In this document: positions 17,527 through 28,579 of the stretch, piece after piece | Numbering within the stretch: the first letter of the stretch is position 1 | Layout: each line of letters starts with the position of its first letter | From: Cohnella lubricantis | Lineage (GTDB): Bacteria > Bacillota > Bacilli > Paenibacillales > Paenibacillaceae | DNA: 58,229 bases | Reading direction: 5' to 3' | Assembly (NCBI RefSeq): GCF_014212015.1 | Contig: NZ_JACJVN010000002.1 | Span: 1 to 58,229, forward strand | Position numbers and translations under genes: made by a program | The notes under the pieces: model-generated | Told to the model about the DNA's origin: nothing | The model's database searches: none | The model's input: the letters and a program-made list of their open reading frames with translations, nothing else

Positions 17527-18630
17527 TTACGGGCGATCTTCGCTCTCGGGCGAATCTGCCTCCGGCTGCTCTTGGCTGGAAGCCGCCGTCCATTCGAGAC
17601 GAACCGCCTCTCCTGACGCGTCTGTCCTCGTGTAGTGAAGAACGCCGGTATCGTCGTCCCAGACGATATCGCCAATCGTGCTGTCCGGATGCTCCTCCGA
17701 TTCGAATAGAAGCGAACCGTCCGCGAGTTGGTACACCTTCAGCCGGTTCTCCTCGATTACGGCTTCGTACTTCCCGTCTGGAGAAGCCCAGACAACTGGA
17801 GGAGCAATCGCAAAGCCGCTGCTCATCGGAACTTGGAGCGTTGCCGCTGGTTCTTCCGAGGGTTCAACCCCCGGCTCATCCTCCGGAGCAGGCGTGCCGC
17901 CGCTGTCCACGGCTCCGAACGAAGTCATTGGCGCATTGCCTTCGTTCGGCTCTTCGGCAAACCCGCGAGTATCGGCCGATTCCTGAAGCGGCGTCGAGTC
18001 AGGCTCGCTGATTCCCGGCTCGGGCTCATTCGGCTCGCTGAAGAACGACGGTTCGGATGAAGCCGCGGGCTGACCGGCTTCCATCTTCGGAGAAGCCCCT
18101 TCCAAATCCCCATATTGGTCTTCTCCCGATACCGAGAATTGGCGAGCCGTCTGATCGGTCACCGAAGCCGAAGGAGACGAAGAAGCGGCATTGCTGCCTG
18201 AGCTGGACACCGAGGCTGCGTTGAAGCTGTTGTTCTGGTCCGATTGCGGCGGCCGCAAGCTCGGCCAGGAGACAATCAGCAGACCGGCTGCAACGCCTGC
18301 CGCAATAGCGCCAGCCAGACGCCGGTATACCGACTTGCGGGCGGATCTTGATGTTCTCTGCGCCGGCTGCTCAAGCCGGATAGCTTCTTGCGGAGCGTTG
18401 GCTGCGAGCTCTATCATCTCCAGCTGAGGCAGAATCGAGTCCACGATGCTGAAGCTGGGTACGACCCGCGGCAGCTGAGCCAAGTTGTCCGACAGTAAGG
18501 TTAAACGCTCGAACATGGCGGCGCAATCCGGGCATGTCTGGATATGTTCCTTCATGCGCGACGTCTCAGCCTTATCCAAGTCGCCGTCAAGCGAGCGCTG
18601 CATGAGTTCCATCACCTCTTCGCAATTCAT
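17527..18630 (-). CDS. Membrane anti-sigma factor with zinc-binding ZAS domain
   Basis: The 367-aa protein begins with an anti-sigma zinc finger (MNCEEVMELMQRSLDGDLD, HIQTCPDC: H-x3-C-x2-C at residues 29-36). One transmembrane segment (LAGAIAAGVAAGLLIVSWP) lies at about 107-126, followed by a Ser/Pro/Glu-rich extracytoplasmic stalk of about 150 residues and a C-terminal domain containing PPVVWASPDGKYEAVIEENR, which looks like a beta-propeller-type repeat or sensor. It overlaps the sigma factor stop by ATGA, the usual pairing. It most likely holds the sigma factor at the membrane and releases it upon envelope stress; the signal is unknown. Confidence 0.9.
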   Translation of the reverse strand: MNCEEVMELMQRSLDGDLDKAETSRMKEHIQTCPDCAAMFERLTLLSDNLAQLPRVVPSFSIVDSILPQLEMIELAANAPQEAIRLEQPAQRTSRSARKSVYRRLAGAIAAGVAAGLLIVSWPSLRPPQSDQNNSFNAASVSSSGSNAASSSPSASVTDQTARQFSVSGEDQYGDLEGASPKMEAGQPAASSEPSFFSEPNEPEPGISEPDSTPLQESADTRGFAEEPNEGNAPMTSFGAVDSGGTPAPEDEPGVEPSEEPAATLQVPMSSGFAIAPPVVWASPDGKYEAVIEENRLKVYQLADGSLLFESEEHPDSTIGDIVWDDDTGVLHYTRTDASGEAVRLEWTAASSQEQPEADSPESEDRP

Positions 18631-19175
18631 CCCCGGACACCACCTTTCTGAAAGTCATGAAGAAGCGATTGCAATTGCTGCCGGGCTCGGAATAAATAAG
18701 ACTTGACCGTATTAAGCGGCAAATTGAGTGAATCGGCAATCTCATTGTACGAGAAATCCTGCAAATACCGGAGGACGACGACCGTCCGATGATGTTCGGG
18801 CAGCTTGTCGATGGCATCGCGGATCTCTTCCGCATCGTAAGCCGCCAGAACTTCCGCTTCCACGTTGTCCCCCGCATGGAAGACAAACTCGTGCTCCTCG
18901 ATCGACACGGACGGGCGGTTGCGCCGGAATTTATCGATGCAGATGTTCGTGACGATCCGCTGAACCCACGTTTTGAACAGTGCTTTCTCTTCATAAGTAT
19001 TGATCTTCGTATATATTCGTATAAGCGCTTCCTGTGAGGCATCCAGCGCATCCTGCTCGTTATTCAGCAAGTAATATGCTGTACGGTAAACCTGTTGTTC
19101 GATCTCGCGGAGCAGCTCGACAAGGGCGTCGCGATCGCCTGCTTGCGCCGCTTGGATCAAATCCGGCTTCACCAC
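18627..19175 (-). CDS. ECF-subfamily RNA polymerase sigma factor
   Basis: The 182-aa protein carries sigma region 2 (NNEQDALDASQEALIRIYTKI, FKTWVQRIVTNICIDKFRR) and region 4 (LPEHHRTVVVLRYLQDFSYNEIADSLNLPLNTVKSYLFRARQQL), no region 3, so it is a group IV sigma of SigW/SigM type. GTG 19175 has GGGAGG 8 nt upstream; GTG 19172 is equally near. An ECF-like promoter (TGCAACC-N16-CGTC) lies immediately upstream, pointing to autoregulation. It is coupled to its anti-sigma by an ATGA overlap. I cannot say which B. subtilis ECF sigma is the counterpart. Confidence 0.93.
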   Translation of the reverse strand: MVKPDLIQAAQAGDRDALVELLREIEQQVYRTAYYLLNNEQDALDASQEALIRIYTKINTYEEKALFKTWVQRIVTNICIDKFRRNRPSVSIEEHEFVFHAGDNVEAEVLAAYDAEEIRDAIDKLPEHHRTVVVLRYLQDFSYNEIADSLNLPLNTVKSYLFRARQQLQSLLHDFQKGGVRG

Positions 19176-19206
19176 AGAAGTTACCTCCCTCTTCTGCACC
19201 CCCACT

Positions 19207-19233
19207 GACGAAGGATCTTGTCAAAAGGTTGCA
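19207..19233 (-). promoter_or_regulatory. ECF-type autoregulatory promoter
   Basis: On the minus strand TGCAACC (19227-19233), followed by TTTT, a 16-bp spacer and CGTC (19207-19210) match the AAC/CGTC signature of ECF sigma promoters. It lies about 30 bp before the sigma gene start codon. Confidence 0.75.
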
Positions 19234-19348
19234 GCAGCCTCTGTTCGGCTCTATAAAATCTTCGCCATTCTCTCTTCTGCGATTGCCTCTCAGGCGAAGT
19301 TCCTTTCCCAGTCTAGCAAAAAACATCCGGTTTGTCCTGCTATTCTAT

Positions 19349-22000
19349 TCAATCGGACCCTCCGTGCGAATCTCGTTTGACTCGCCGGGATAGGCCTCCT
19401 TCTGGCGTGACTCGATATTGCACCTCTCCGTTCAGATCCGTGCGATATACCGGAATGCTCCGAGCGGCGATGCGGTCCAGCACAATGGGGGCAGGATGGC
19501 CGTATACATTGTTGCGCCCCACGGATATGACGGCTTCTGTCGGATGCCAGCTGTCCAGCCACTCGTCGGTGGTCGATGTCCTGCTGCCATGGTGGCCCGC
19601 TTTGAGGACGTCGATCTTGAGAGTGCCTTCACCAACGGCTCCGAGCTCCTCCAGCACTTGGCGTTCGCCCGCGGCTTCCAGATCGCCCGGCAGCAGGAAC
19701 GTTCTGCCGTACAGCGCGAGAAGCGTCACGATGCTGCGTTCGTTCTGTTCCTCGACTTCCGGAATGGCTGTGCCTGACGCGTCTCCGGCAGCTGGGAACA
19801 GCACCTGAAGCGATGCTGTGCGATCCCACTGCCAGCTCATGCCGCCGCTTACGGCATAGATCGGAATACGCAGCCTCTCCGCTAACCGGAATAGACGATC
19901 CACGGACTTGTCCGGTTTCAACGATCCATTGAAAATGAGTCGCTTGACCGGAACGCTGCCAAGCACTGCTTCCGCGCCGCCGATATGATCTTGGTCCAGG
20001 TGGGTGAGCAGCAGAAAATCAAGCGACCGCACGCCTCTCTGCTTCAGCAGCGGAACAACCGTCTTCTTCCCGACCTCATACGGGTCCTTGCGCTGCCGCC
20101 ATTCTTCGTTCGCCTTGCCGAACTGGACGGTCCCGCCGGTGTCGATCAAGCCATATCGGCCTTCTCCGCTTCGGATTAAGATGCTGTCTCCCTGTCCGAC
20201 ATCGAGGAACATCACGCCTGCTTGGCGATCCAGCGCCGCCGGGCGGAAGCCCCACGCGAGCCACACCGCCCATAGCAGCGCGATGGCGGCAGGCGCGGCT
20301 AAGCGGCGCCAATGACGGCCGCCTGAATTGAGATGCGCCGGAGGCTCGAAGTCGAAGAGCGGGCGCGTCTCTTCGCCGTCGCAGGCGGCGGGTCCGAGCG
20401 GCTGCCGTTCCTGCGCCGGCCGCTGCTCGGCAGCCGGCTGCATCCATCGATCCAGCGCCTCGCGCTCTTGGCGCTTCTGTTGGCTTCTCTTCATGTGGGC
20501 GATGGTTACGAATTGAATCGCATAGGCGGCTGCCACCCATAGCAGGGATGGCTGCGGCCAGAAGGTCTGCATGCCGGGGACGCCGGCGAGCGCGTCGAGC
20601 ACCCATTCGGTCAACCGATTGCACCATGAGGCGGCGTCTGCGGCGAGAGCTCCCAGCGGACGCCACAGCAGAGCCAACGCTGCCGATGCCATGCCGAGCG
20701 GCATAACGACGAAGCTGATGAACGGCACCAGCACCAGATTCGCGGGAAGCGAGAGGAGATGGAACTGGTGGAAGTAGTAAGCCGACACCGGGAACGAGAC
20801 CGCCTGCGCGGTGACAGCCACAGCCAGCGCTCCGCGAAGCGAGCGCCAGCGGATCGGAAGCTGCTCCGTCACCGTCGGCACGAAGAGCAGCAAGCCCGCT
20901 GTCACGATGAACGACAGCTGGAAGCTAACATTTTCGATCACGAGAGGATCCCATACCAGCATGACCAGCGCGGACGCCGCCAGCAGATGAAGCCCGTCCT
21001 TCAGCCTGTTGCGGCGGGCCATATACAGCGCGATCATGCCCATCAGGCACGCGCGGATGGCAGACGGCGAAGCGCCCGTGAGCAGCATGTAGACCGGCAG
21101 CGCCGCGATGGTCAGCTCGATGGCTCTCTCCCTCGTGAAGCGAAGCCAAGCGAACAGTCGCAGCAGAATGAAGACGATGACGCCGAAGTGAAGGCCGGAG
21201 ACGGCCAGCACGTGAGTAAGGCCCAGATTGGAGTACACCGTGTACTGCTCCGGATCGATGTCCTCCTGAATGCCCGCTACCAACCCTTTCATGAAGCCGG
21301 CGTCCTTCTCCCCGTACAGGCTGTCCATCCACAGGCTAATGCGCTCCCTTGCCTCATCCGCCCAGCGCAAGGGCAGCGTCAGCAACGGCGGCTTGGCTTC
21401 CGTCCGTTCAACCGATCCTGCTCCCTTGGCGCTGACGAGCCAATGAATGTGCTTCCTGTCTAAATAGGCTCGATAGTCGAACCCGCCGAAGTTGCCCGCA
21501 TCCGCCGGCAGCTGAATCTCTCCCTGCACGCGCAGCAGATCGCCTCGCCGCCAGTGATGGGCGACTTGCTGCTCCTCTTGCTCCTCCAGACGTACGCGAA
21601 TCCAGAACGACTCCTTCAAGGTAGCGTCAGCTTGCGTCTCCGGCTGCTTCAAGCTTGTTGCCTTCAATTGAAAAGCCGCGATGTCCCCGTCGACCTCGAC
21701 CACAGAAGCAATCCGGCCGGTTAGTTCGACGGTCTGGCCGTCCGGCTCCGCCAGCAAAGCCGTCAAATGCGTCGCGTAGCGCCAATCGGTCCAAGCCCGC
21801 TCGCCTCCCGCAAGCAGCATGGCCGCCGCGCAAGCGGCGAACACGACCGGCGACGCTTTGAAGTAGACCGCGCCTGCGCCAAGGAGGAGGAGCGCTCCGG
21901 CGAATGCCAGCAACGCGGCCTTCCCATCCCACAGGCTTAGCATCGCATCACCCGAAACCCAACAGACGACGAACGCAAGCAGCGGTCTTCTGTTCATCAT
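19349..22000 (-). CDS. comEC: DNA internalization protein ComEC/Rec2
   Basis: ComEC forms the membrane channel for single-stranded DNA uptake in competence. The 883-aa product has N-terminal membrane segments (LLAFVVCWVSGDAMLSLWDG onward), an OB-like DUF4131 region (GRIASVVEVDGDIAAFQL), the polytopic Competence domain (VLAVSGLHFGVIVFILLRL; MLLTGASPSAIRACLMGMI), and a C-terminal metallo-beta-lactamase domain with LDVGQGDSILI and THLDQDHIGGAE, then GHHGSRTST. ATG 22000 is chosen for its GGAGG at 7 nt; the frame is open much farther upstream but there overlaps comEB in another frame. A terminator-like hairpin lies between comEB and comEC. Confidence 0.96.
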   Translation of the reverse strand: MMNRRPLLAFVVCWVSGDAMLSLWDGKAALLAFAGALLLLGAGAVYFKASPVVFAACAAAMLLAGGERAWTDWRYATHLTALLAEPDGQTVELTGRIASVVEVDGDIAAFQLKATSLKQPETQADATLKESFWIRVRLEEQEEQQVAHHWRRGDLLRVQGEIQLPADAGNFGGFDYRAYLDRKHIHWLVSAKGAGSVERTEAKPPLLTLPLRWADEARERISLWMDSLYGEKDAGFMKGLVAGIQEDIDPEQYTVYSNLGLTHVLAVSGLHFGVIVFILLRLFAWLRFTRERAIELTIAALPVYMLLTGASPSAIRACLMGMIALYMARRNRLKDGLHLLAASALVMLVWDPLVIENVSFQLSFIVTAGLLLFVPTVTEQLPIRWRSLRGALAVAVTAQAVSFPVSAYYFHQFHLLSLPANLVLVPFISFVVMPLGMASAALALLWRPLGALAADAASWCNRLTEWVLDALAGVPGMQTFWPQPSLLWVAAAYAIQFVTIAHMKRSQQKRQEREALDRWMQPAAEQRPAQERQPLGPAACDGEETRPLFDFEPPAHLNSGGRHWRRLAAPAAIALLWAVWLAWGFRPAALDRQAGVMFLDVGQGDSILIRSGEGRYGLIDTGGTVQFGKANEEWRQRKDPYEVGKKTVVPLLKQRGVRSLDFLLLTHLDQDHIGGAEAVLGSVPVKRLIFNGSLKPDKSVDRLFRLAERLRIPIYAVSGGMSWQWDRTASLQVLFPAAGDASGTAIPEVEEQNERSIVTLLALYGRTFLLPGDLEAAGERQVLEELGAVGEGTLKIDVLKAGHHGSRTSTTDEWLDSWHPTEAVISVGRNNVYGHPAPIVLDRIAARSIPVYRTDLNGEVQYRVTPEGGLSRRVKRDSHGGSD

Positions 22001-22040
22001 GGAGCTTCCTCCTTCGCAAGAGAATTGTGAGCACAACAAA

Positions 22041-22077
22041 AAGAACCTCACGCAAAAAAAATGCGATGAGGTTCTTC
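22041..22077 (-). terminator. Terminator between comEB and comEC
   Basis: AGAACCTCA/TGAGGTTCT stem with an inner CGC/GCG pair; on the minus strand it ends in TTTTTGTT. It lies 46 bp after the comEB stop, so comEC must rely on read-through or its own promoter. Confidence 0.75.
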
Positions 22078-22122
22078 CTCGTTTACTCGTATGGCGGTCT
22101 GCGCAGCGGCAGCTCCGCATTT

Positions 22123-22644
22123 TTAAGCGATAACGTCCTGAGTCTCCGTATCCGCCGGCGGCGTGTAGCCGTTCAGGCTGCGGAACTGGATGCCTCGCTG
22201 CTCCATGAGCTGCTCGACCTTCTCGTAATCCTTCGGATAACGCCGATGGTACACAATCTCGCGAATGCCGCTGTTCGCCAGCATGTTCGCGCACGTCCAG
22301 CAAGGCTGGTCCGTGACGTACACCGTCGAGCCTTCCCGATCGATGCGGTCGGTGAAGAGCAGCAGATTCTGCTCCGCGTGAATCGTGCGGATGCATCGCT
22401 GTTTTTTCAACATGGTGCTGTCGTCTCCCCTAACGGCCGGCTCGTACTCTTCCACGATCATGCAGCCCGCTTCCGAGCAGTCCGGCACTCCCATCGGAGC
22501 CCCGTTATAGGCCGTGCCTAGCAGCTTCTTGCCCTGCACGAGAACGGCGCCGACATGGCGTCTAGGGCAGCGCGAGCGCGTCGATACCATGAAGGCGATA
22601 TCCATAAAATAAGTGTCCCAGTCTTTGCGCAGGGCTTCTGTCAT
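22123..22644 (-). CDS. comEB: ComEB, dCMP deaminase family
   Basis: The 173-aa protein is a zinc deoxycytidylate deaminase relative. The catalytic site is in IHAEQNLLL (His and Glu) and PCWTCANML (two Cys ligands); an extra cysteine-containing loop (PDCSEAGCMI) is typical of the family. ATG 22644 has GGAGG 11 nt upstream; a TTG at 22662 inside that site is unlikely. In B. subtilis comEB lies between comEA and comEC, though its competence role is unclear. Here a metY-like gene separates it from comEA. Confidence 0.95.
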   Translation of the reverse strand: MTEALRKDWDTYFMDIAFMVSTRSRCPRRHVGAVLVQGKKLLGTAYNGAPMGVPDCSEAGCMIVEEYEPAVRGDDSTMLKKQRCIRTIHAEQNLLLFTDRIDREGSTVYVTDQPCWTCANMLANSGIREIVYHRRYPKDYEKVEQLMEQRGIQFRSLNGYTPPADTETQDVIA

Positions 22645-22666
22645 CTTGCTTGTGACCTCCAAATGC

Positions 22667-23977
<1,311 letters not shown>

Positions 23978-24033
23978 TTATCCATATGGTAATTCTCTCT
24001 TATTTTCGCACATTTTCTAGCAGGAAGGAAGTG

Positions 24034-24609
24034 CTAGACGGTGACTTCCGAACGAATGCCTTCCAGCAGCTTCGAGCCGATCCCTCTGACGTTCAATAGT
24101 TCATCGACATTGTGAAAAGCACCCTGTTGCTCTCGATATTCCACGATCGCCTGCGCCTTCGCCGGACCGATGCCCTTCAGCGCGTCCAACTGCTCCGCCG
24201 TCGCCGTGTTCAAGTTCAGCTTCCCCGGCGCTTCAGCGGTCGGGCTGGCGCTTGCTCCGGCGACAGGGGATGCCTTCGGCGGCTCGGCAGGGCTTGTCCC
24301 GTCCGCGGCAGGCGATGCGGCGGCAGCGGAGCCGGCTGCCGAGCCTGCGGATCCATCTACGTTGTCCCTGCCGGCGTCTGATCCGCTCATCGCGGCAGAT
24401 CCCTTCTCCGCTGCGCCAGCCTTGCCGCCGGCCGTCTCTTCGCCCAGCGCTTCAGCTACTTGGGCGTTGACAGGCTCCCAGCCGGGAATAGCCGCCGAGC
24501 CGGCCGGCTGAAGGAGCACATAGCCGAGCAGCGCGGCGCCGGCCAGCGCAAGAGCTCCCGCTGCTCTTCCCCGCGCACCCGGCAGCCGAATTCTCCCGCT
24601 TCGTCTCAT
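24034..24609 (-). CDS. comEA: ComEA-type DNA-binding competence protein without SLBB domain
   Basis: ComEA is the membrane DNA receptor of the transformation apparatus. The 191-aa product has a basic head, one membrane segment (AAGALALAGAALLGYVLL), a 90-residue Ala/Gly/Ser/Pro-rich linker and a C-terminal double helix-hairpin-helix (KLNLNTATAEQLDALKGIGPAKAQAIVEYREQQGAF...RGIGSKLLEGI). The SLBB domain usual between membrane segment and HhH in Bacillales ComEA is not recognisable; the linker takes its place. Start is uncertain among ATG 24630, 24615 and 24609; the last has GAGGAG at 9 nt. Divergent comER fits the B. subtilis arrangement. Confidence 0.9.
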   Translation of the reverse strand: MRRSGRIRLPGARGRAAGALALAGAALLGYVLLQPAGSAAIPGWEPVNAQVAEALGEETAGGKAGAAEKGSAAMSGSDAGRDNVDGSAGSAAGSAAAASPAADGTSPAEPPKASPVAGASASPTAEAPGKLNLNTATAEQLDALKGIGPAKAQAIVEYREQQGAFHNVDELLNVRGIGSKLLEGIRSEVTV

Positions 24610-24817
24610 CTTCATCTTCTCCTCTCTCATTGGCTTCCGTAGCAGATCTCAGCTTCAGCCTCAGGCTTCATCATCTGATCATCTGTTCCCCATCGTCCAT
24701 GCTCATCTTCCGCTCTGCATCGCCTTTGTTGCGTCCCGCGCAACAAAAAATGTCATGTCGGCCAACCTGCCGCACATAAATTAGGGTGAACAAACCGCGT
24801 CGAGAGGAGGGACGAAG

Positions 24818-25636
24818 ATGAAGGCTGGCTTCATCGGCGCCGGCAGCATGGGCAGCTTGCTTACGGGATCATTCCTGCGGGCGGGAGCTTTCTCGCCCTC
24901 GGATCTAACGGTTGCCACCCGCACCCGGTCCAAAGCGGAGGCGCTGGCTGAACGCTATCCCGGCCTTGTCGTCGCCCCCGCCAATATCCTCGCCGCTCAG
25001 GATCAAGAGCTGATCTTCCTATGCGTGAAGCCGCTTGACTACCGATCGGTGCTTGACGATATACGGCCCGCGCTCAGGCCGGAGCAGACGATCATCTCCA
25101 TTACAAGCCCGGTGACCATCGCCCAATTGGAAGCAATCGTTCCATGCAAGGTGGCCAAAGTCATCCCGAGCATCGTGAACGAAGCGTGTCTCGGCGCCAG
25201 CTTGTTCATGTTCGGCTCGCGCCTTGCCGCTGCCGACCGCGAAGCGCTCATGCGGCTGTTCTCTGCGATTAGCCGGCCCGTCGAAATTCCCGAGCAGGAG
25301 GTACGGGCCGCCTCGGACCTGTCGAGCTGCGGACCGGCGTTCATGGCTTGCCTGCTCGAGCAATTCATCGACGCCGCCGCCTCGACCGGCATGGACCGGC
25401 AGCTTGCCACGACACTGGCTTGCGAGATGCTCTTCGGGACGGCTCATATTCTGCAAAGCGGCTTCTGTTCGCCTGAACAGCTGCAGAAGCGCGTCTCCGT
25501 GCCCGGCGGCATAACCGCAGCTGCGCTGGAGGAGCTGCGCCGAGCGACGGACGGCGCCTTCCTGCGCGTGCTGCAGACGACGCACGAGAAGTTCGCCGAA
25601 GATCTGCGCAAGGTCGAGCGCTCGCTTCGCCCGTAG
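24818..25636 (+). CDS. comER: ComER, ProC-like NAD(P)-binding protein
   Basis: The 272-aa protein has a Rossmann start (MKAGFIGAGSMGSLLTGSFL) and the overall layout of pyrroline-5-carboxylate reductase, including FLCVKPLDY and ISPVT-like (ITSPVTIAQLE) segments and a C-terminal dimerisation domain (GGITAAALEELRR). Divergent placement from comEA is exactly that of B. subtilis comER, a gene whose role in competence or sporulation is not settled. ATG 24818 has GAGAGGAGG upstream. The reductase reaction itself is not assured. Confidence 0.88.
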   Translation: MKAGFIGAGSMGSLLTGSFLRAGAFSPSDLTVATRTRSKAEALAERYPGLVVAPANILAAQDQELIFLCVKPLDYRSVLDDIRPALRPEQTIISITSPVTIAQLEAIVPCKVAKVIPSIVNEACLGASLFMFGSRLAAADREALMRLFSAISRPVEIPEQEVRAASDLSSCGPAFMACLLEQFIDAAASTGMDRQLATTLACEMLFGTAHILQSGFCSPEQLQKRVSVPGGITAAALEELRRATDGAFLRVLQTTHEKFAEDLRKVERSLRP

Positions 25637-25687
25637 CGGAATCCGCGGTTATGCGCTTGGACAGATCATCCTCTTAAGACGGCAAAA

Positions 25688-25716
25688 GGGCGGCTCTCCC
25701 CATGGAGAGGCCGCCC
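25688..25716. terminator. Bidirectional terminator between comER and leuS
   Basis: GGGCGGC/GCCGCCC with inner CTCC/GGAG pairing; TTCTTCG follows on plus and TTTTGCC on minus. It serves the convergent comER and leuS genes. Confidence 0.85.
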
Positions 25717-25724
25717 CTTCTTCG

Positions 25725-28160
25725 TTAGTTGGCTACAATGTTGACGAGCTTGCCCTTGACTGCAATGATCTTGCGAACGGTCTTGCCGTTGATGAGCGCT
25801 TGCACCTTCTCCAATCCGAGTGCCTTATCCTTCATGCCTTCCTCGTCCAGATCCGCTGCGATCAAGACGCGATCGGCGATCTTGCCGTTCACCTGCACCG
25901 CGATCTCGACCTCCGCATCGACCGTCAGCGCCGGATCGTATTCCGGCCAAGGCGCATAGGTTACCGACTCGGTGTGGCCGAGACGCTCCCACAGCTCTTC
26001 GGCAATATGCGGAGCGGAAGGCGACAGCATCTGCACGAAGTGCTCCATCGCTTGCTTCGGCAGCACTTCTGCTTTGTAGGCTTCGTTGATGAAGATCATC
26101 ATCTGGCTGATCGCCGTATTGAAGCGCAGCGCTTCGTAATCTTCCGTGATCTTCTTAATCGTCCGGTGCCACGTTCGGCGGAACGCTTCGTCGCCCGGCA
26201 CGTCTTGAATCTTCTCGTTCAAGCGGCCGTTGTCATCGATGAACAGCCGCCATACGCGCGCCAGGAAGCGGTGCATCCCTTCGACGCCGTTCGTGTTCCA
26301 CGGCTTCGTCGCTTCCAGCGGGCCCATGAACATCTCGTACAGCCGCAGCGTATCGGCGCCGAATTCGCTTACGATATCGTCCGGGTTGATGACGTTGCCG
26401 CGGGACTTGGACATCTTCTCGTTGTTCGTGCCGAGAATCATCCCTTGGTTCACGAGCTTCTGGAACGGCTCCTTCGTCGATACGACGCCGATGTCATACA
26501 GCACCTTGTGCCAGAACCGCGCGTACAGCAGGTGCAATACCGCATGCTCCGCGCCGCCGATGTACAGATCGACCGGCAGCCATTGCTTCTGCTTCTCGAA
26601 GGAGACCAGCTCCTTGTCATTGTGCGGATCGATGAACCGCAGGAAGTACCACGAGCTGCCCGCCCATTGCGGCATCGTGTTCGTCTCGCGGCGGGCCCGG
26701 CGGCCTTGCTTGTCAACCACGTTCACCCAGTCCGCCGCGTTCGCCAGCGGCGATTCGCCCGTGCCGGACGGCTTGATCTCGTCCATCTCGGGAAGCAGCA
26801 GCGGCAGCTCCTCTTCCGGCACCGTCTCCATCGTGCCGTCCTCGTAGTGCAGCACCGGAATCGGCTCGCCCCAGTAGCGTTGGCGACTGAACAGCCAGTC
26901 GCGCAGCCGGTACGTGACCTTGCCGGCGCCTTTGCCGTTCTCTTCGAGCCAAGCGATCATCTTCGCGATGCCGTCCGCCTTGTTCAGGCCATTCAGGAAA
27001 TCGGAGTTGACGTGCACGCCGTCTTCCGTGTAAGCCGCTTCCTGCACGTTGCCGCCGCTGAGAACTTCAACGATCGGCAAGCCGAACTTCTTCGCGAACT
27101 CCCAGTCCCGCTCGTCGTGCGCCGGAACGGCCATGATCGCGCCGGTGCCGTAGCCGCCCAGCACGTAGTCGGCGATCCAGATCGGCACCTTCGCGCCGCT
27201 CGCCGGATTGACCGCATACGCGCCCGTGAACACGCCCGTCTTCTCCTTCGCCAGCTCCGTGCGCTCCATATCGCTCTTGTGCGACGCTTGCTCTATATAC
27301 GCTTCGACAGCCGTCTTCTGCTCTGCAGTCGTAATCGCGCTTACCAGCTCATGCTCCGGCGCCAGCACGCAATACGTCGCGCCGAACAGCGTATCGGGAC
27401 GGGTCGTGAACACCGTCAGCGACGCATCCGGATGTCCGTCGATGGCGAACGTCACTTCCGCGCCCTTCGACTTGCCGATCCAGTTGCGCTGCATCTCCTT
27501 GATGCTCTCCGGCCAGTCAACCTCTTCCAGATCGTCCAGCAGCCGGTCCGCATAAGCCGTAATCTTCAGCATCCATTGGCGCATCGGCATGCGGATGACC
27601 GGATGCCCGCCGCGTTCGCTTACACCGTTAATGACTTCCTCGTTCGCCAGCGTCGTGCCGAGCGCGGGACACCAGTTAACCGGCACTTCCGCCACGTAGG
27701 CGAGGCCCTTCTTGTACAATTGGATGAAGATCCACTGTGTCCACTTGTAATACGCCGGATCGGTCGTGCTGACCTCGCGGTCCCAATCGTACGAGAAGCC
27801 GAGCGACTTGATCTGGCGGCGGAAGTTGTCGATGTTGTTCACCGTGAAGTCGCGCGGATGGTTGCCCGTCTGGATCGCGTACTGCTCGGCCGGCAGGCCG
27901 AATGCGTCCCAGCCCATCGGGTGCAGCACGTTGTAGCCGCGCATCCGCTTGTAGCGGCTGACGATATCCGTCGCCGTATAGCCTTCGGGATGGCCGACGT
28001 GAAGGCCGGCTCCGGACGGATAAGGGAACATGTCGAGCGCATAAAATTTAGGCTTGCTCGCATCCTCCGTCGTGCGGAACGTCTTGTTCTCGTCCCAATG
28101 CCGCTGCCATTTCGGTTCGATTGTCTGCGGCTTATAGCCGTGCTGATTGTCTTGTGCCAT
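25725..28160 (-). CDS. leuS: Leucyl-tRNA synthetase
   Basis: LeuRS charges tRNA-Leu. The 811-aa product has the bacterial layout: HIGH-like HVGH in [20 protein letters not shown], the editing CP1 insert ([18 protein letters not shown]), KMSKS in [12 protein letters not shown], and the C-terminal anticodon and tRNA-binding domain. ATG 28160 begins close to a T-box leader whose anti-terminator controls it. In this genome leuS interrupts the yqeM-comER neighbourhood. Confidence 0.98.
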   Translation of the reverse strand: MAQDNQHGYKPQTIEPKWQRHWDENKTFRTTEDASKPKFYALDMFPYPSGAGLHVGHPEGYTATDIVSRYKRMRGYNVLHPMGWDAFGLPAEQYAIQTGNHPRDFTVNNIDNFRRQIKSLGFSYDWDREVSTTDPAYYKWTQWIFIQLYKKGLAYVAEVPVNWCPALGTTLANEEVINGVSERGGHPVIRMPMRQWMLKITAYADRLLDDLEEVDWPESIKEMQRNWIGKSKGAEVTFAIDGHPDASLTVFTTRPDTLFGATYCVLAPEHELVSAITTAEQKTAVEAYIEQASHKSDMERTELAKEKTGVFTGAYAVNPASGAKVPIWIADYVLGGYGTGAIMAVPAHDERDWEFAKKFGLPIVEVLSGGNVQEAAYTEDGVHVNSDFLNGLNKADGIAKMIAWLEENGKGAGKVTYRLRDWLFSRQRYWGEPIPVLHYEDGTMETVPEEELPLLLPEMDEIKPSGTGESPLANAADWVNVVDKQGRRARRETNTMPQWAGSSWYFLRFIDPHNDKELVSFEKQKQWLPVDLYIGGAEHAVLHLLYARFWHKVLYDIGVVSTKEPFQKLVNQGMILGTNNEKMSKSRGNVINPDDIVSEFGADTLRLYEMFMGPLEATKPWNTNGVEGMHRFLARVWRLFIDDNGRLNEKIQDVPGDEAFRRTWHRTIKKITEDYEALRFNTAISQMMIFINEAYKAEVLPKQAMEHFVQMLSPSAPHIAEELWERLGHTESVTYAPWPEYDPALTVDAEVEIAVQVNGKIADRVLIAADLDEEGMKDKALGLEKVQALINGKTVRKIIAVKGKLVNIVAN

Positions 28161-28238
28161 GGTCCTCAGTACCCCTCTCTCGATTCCAAAAAAACATTGG
28201 AGCTCCGGCCGTTCATCCGCCGCTTCTCCAAAACATCA

Positions 28239-28512
28239 AAAAATCCTCCCGCCCCAGCGTCTGTTCACGCTAGGGACGAGAGGATTAGTTCCCGTGGTAC
28301 CACCCTAGTTGACGGTTGCCCTGCTTGGGCTGCCGTCCACTCTTGCTCCTTAACGCGGAGGCGACGCCAGGCTTCCCGTCCGAAGACGGCTTATGCGCGG
28401 AGGCTCCAAGGCGAGTTCGAAGCGGCTGTCAACCGGCTTGCACCTTCCGCCGGCTCTCTGCATGACGCGTTGCCTCTACTGCTCCTTATCATGGCCAATC
28501 ACTATGAATTAT
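28239..28512 (-). ncRNA. T-box leader (leucine) of leuS
   Basis: The conserved T-box stretch AGGGTGGTACCACGG is read on the minus strand at 28292-28306. A terminator with stem TCCTC..CGTCCC..AGCGT and a TTTTTTG tail follows at 28239-28286. Upstream lie the Stem I elements, including AAGGAGCAGTAG near 28490 and GAACTCGCC near 28415, in which CTC (Leu) is a plausible specifier codon. Uncharged tRNA-Leu should stabilise the antiterminator and switch leuS on. Confidence 0.93.
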
Positions 28513-28518
28513 GCCCTG

Positions 28519-28548
28519 ATTATAGCGGCCTGAAACGTTGCGTGTCAA
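28519..28548 (-). promoter_or_regulatory. Consensus SigA promoter of the leuS T-box transcript
   Basis: TTGACA (28543-28548), an 18-bp spacer and TATAAT (28519-28524) on the minus strand. Transcription would start near 28512, just before the leader. Confidence 0.9.
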
Positions 28549-28579
28549 GCGGCACAAGCGTTAGCAGGCTCTATTGGCC

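Noticed and set aside
19349..22396. Longer comEC frame starting near 22396
   Set aside because: The extra N-terminal 132 residues are Arg/His-rich, overlap comEB in another frame and lack a ribosome site; GGAGG precedes ATG 22000.
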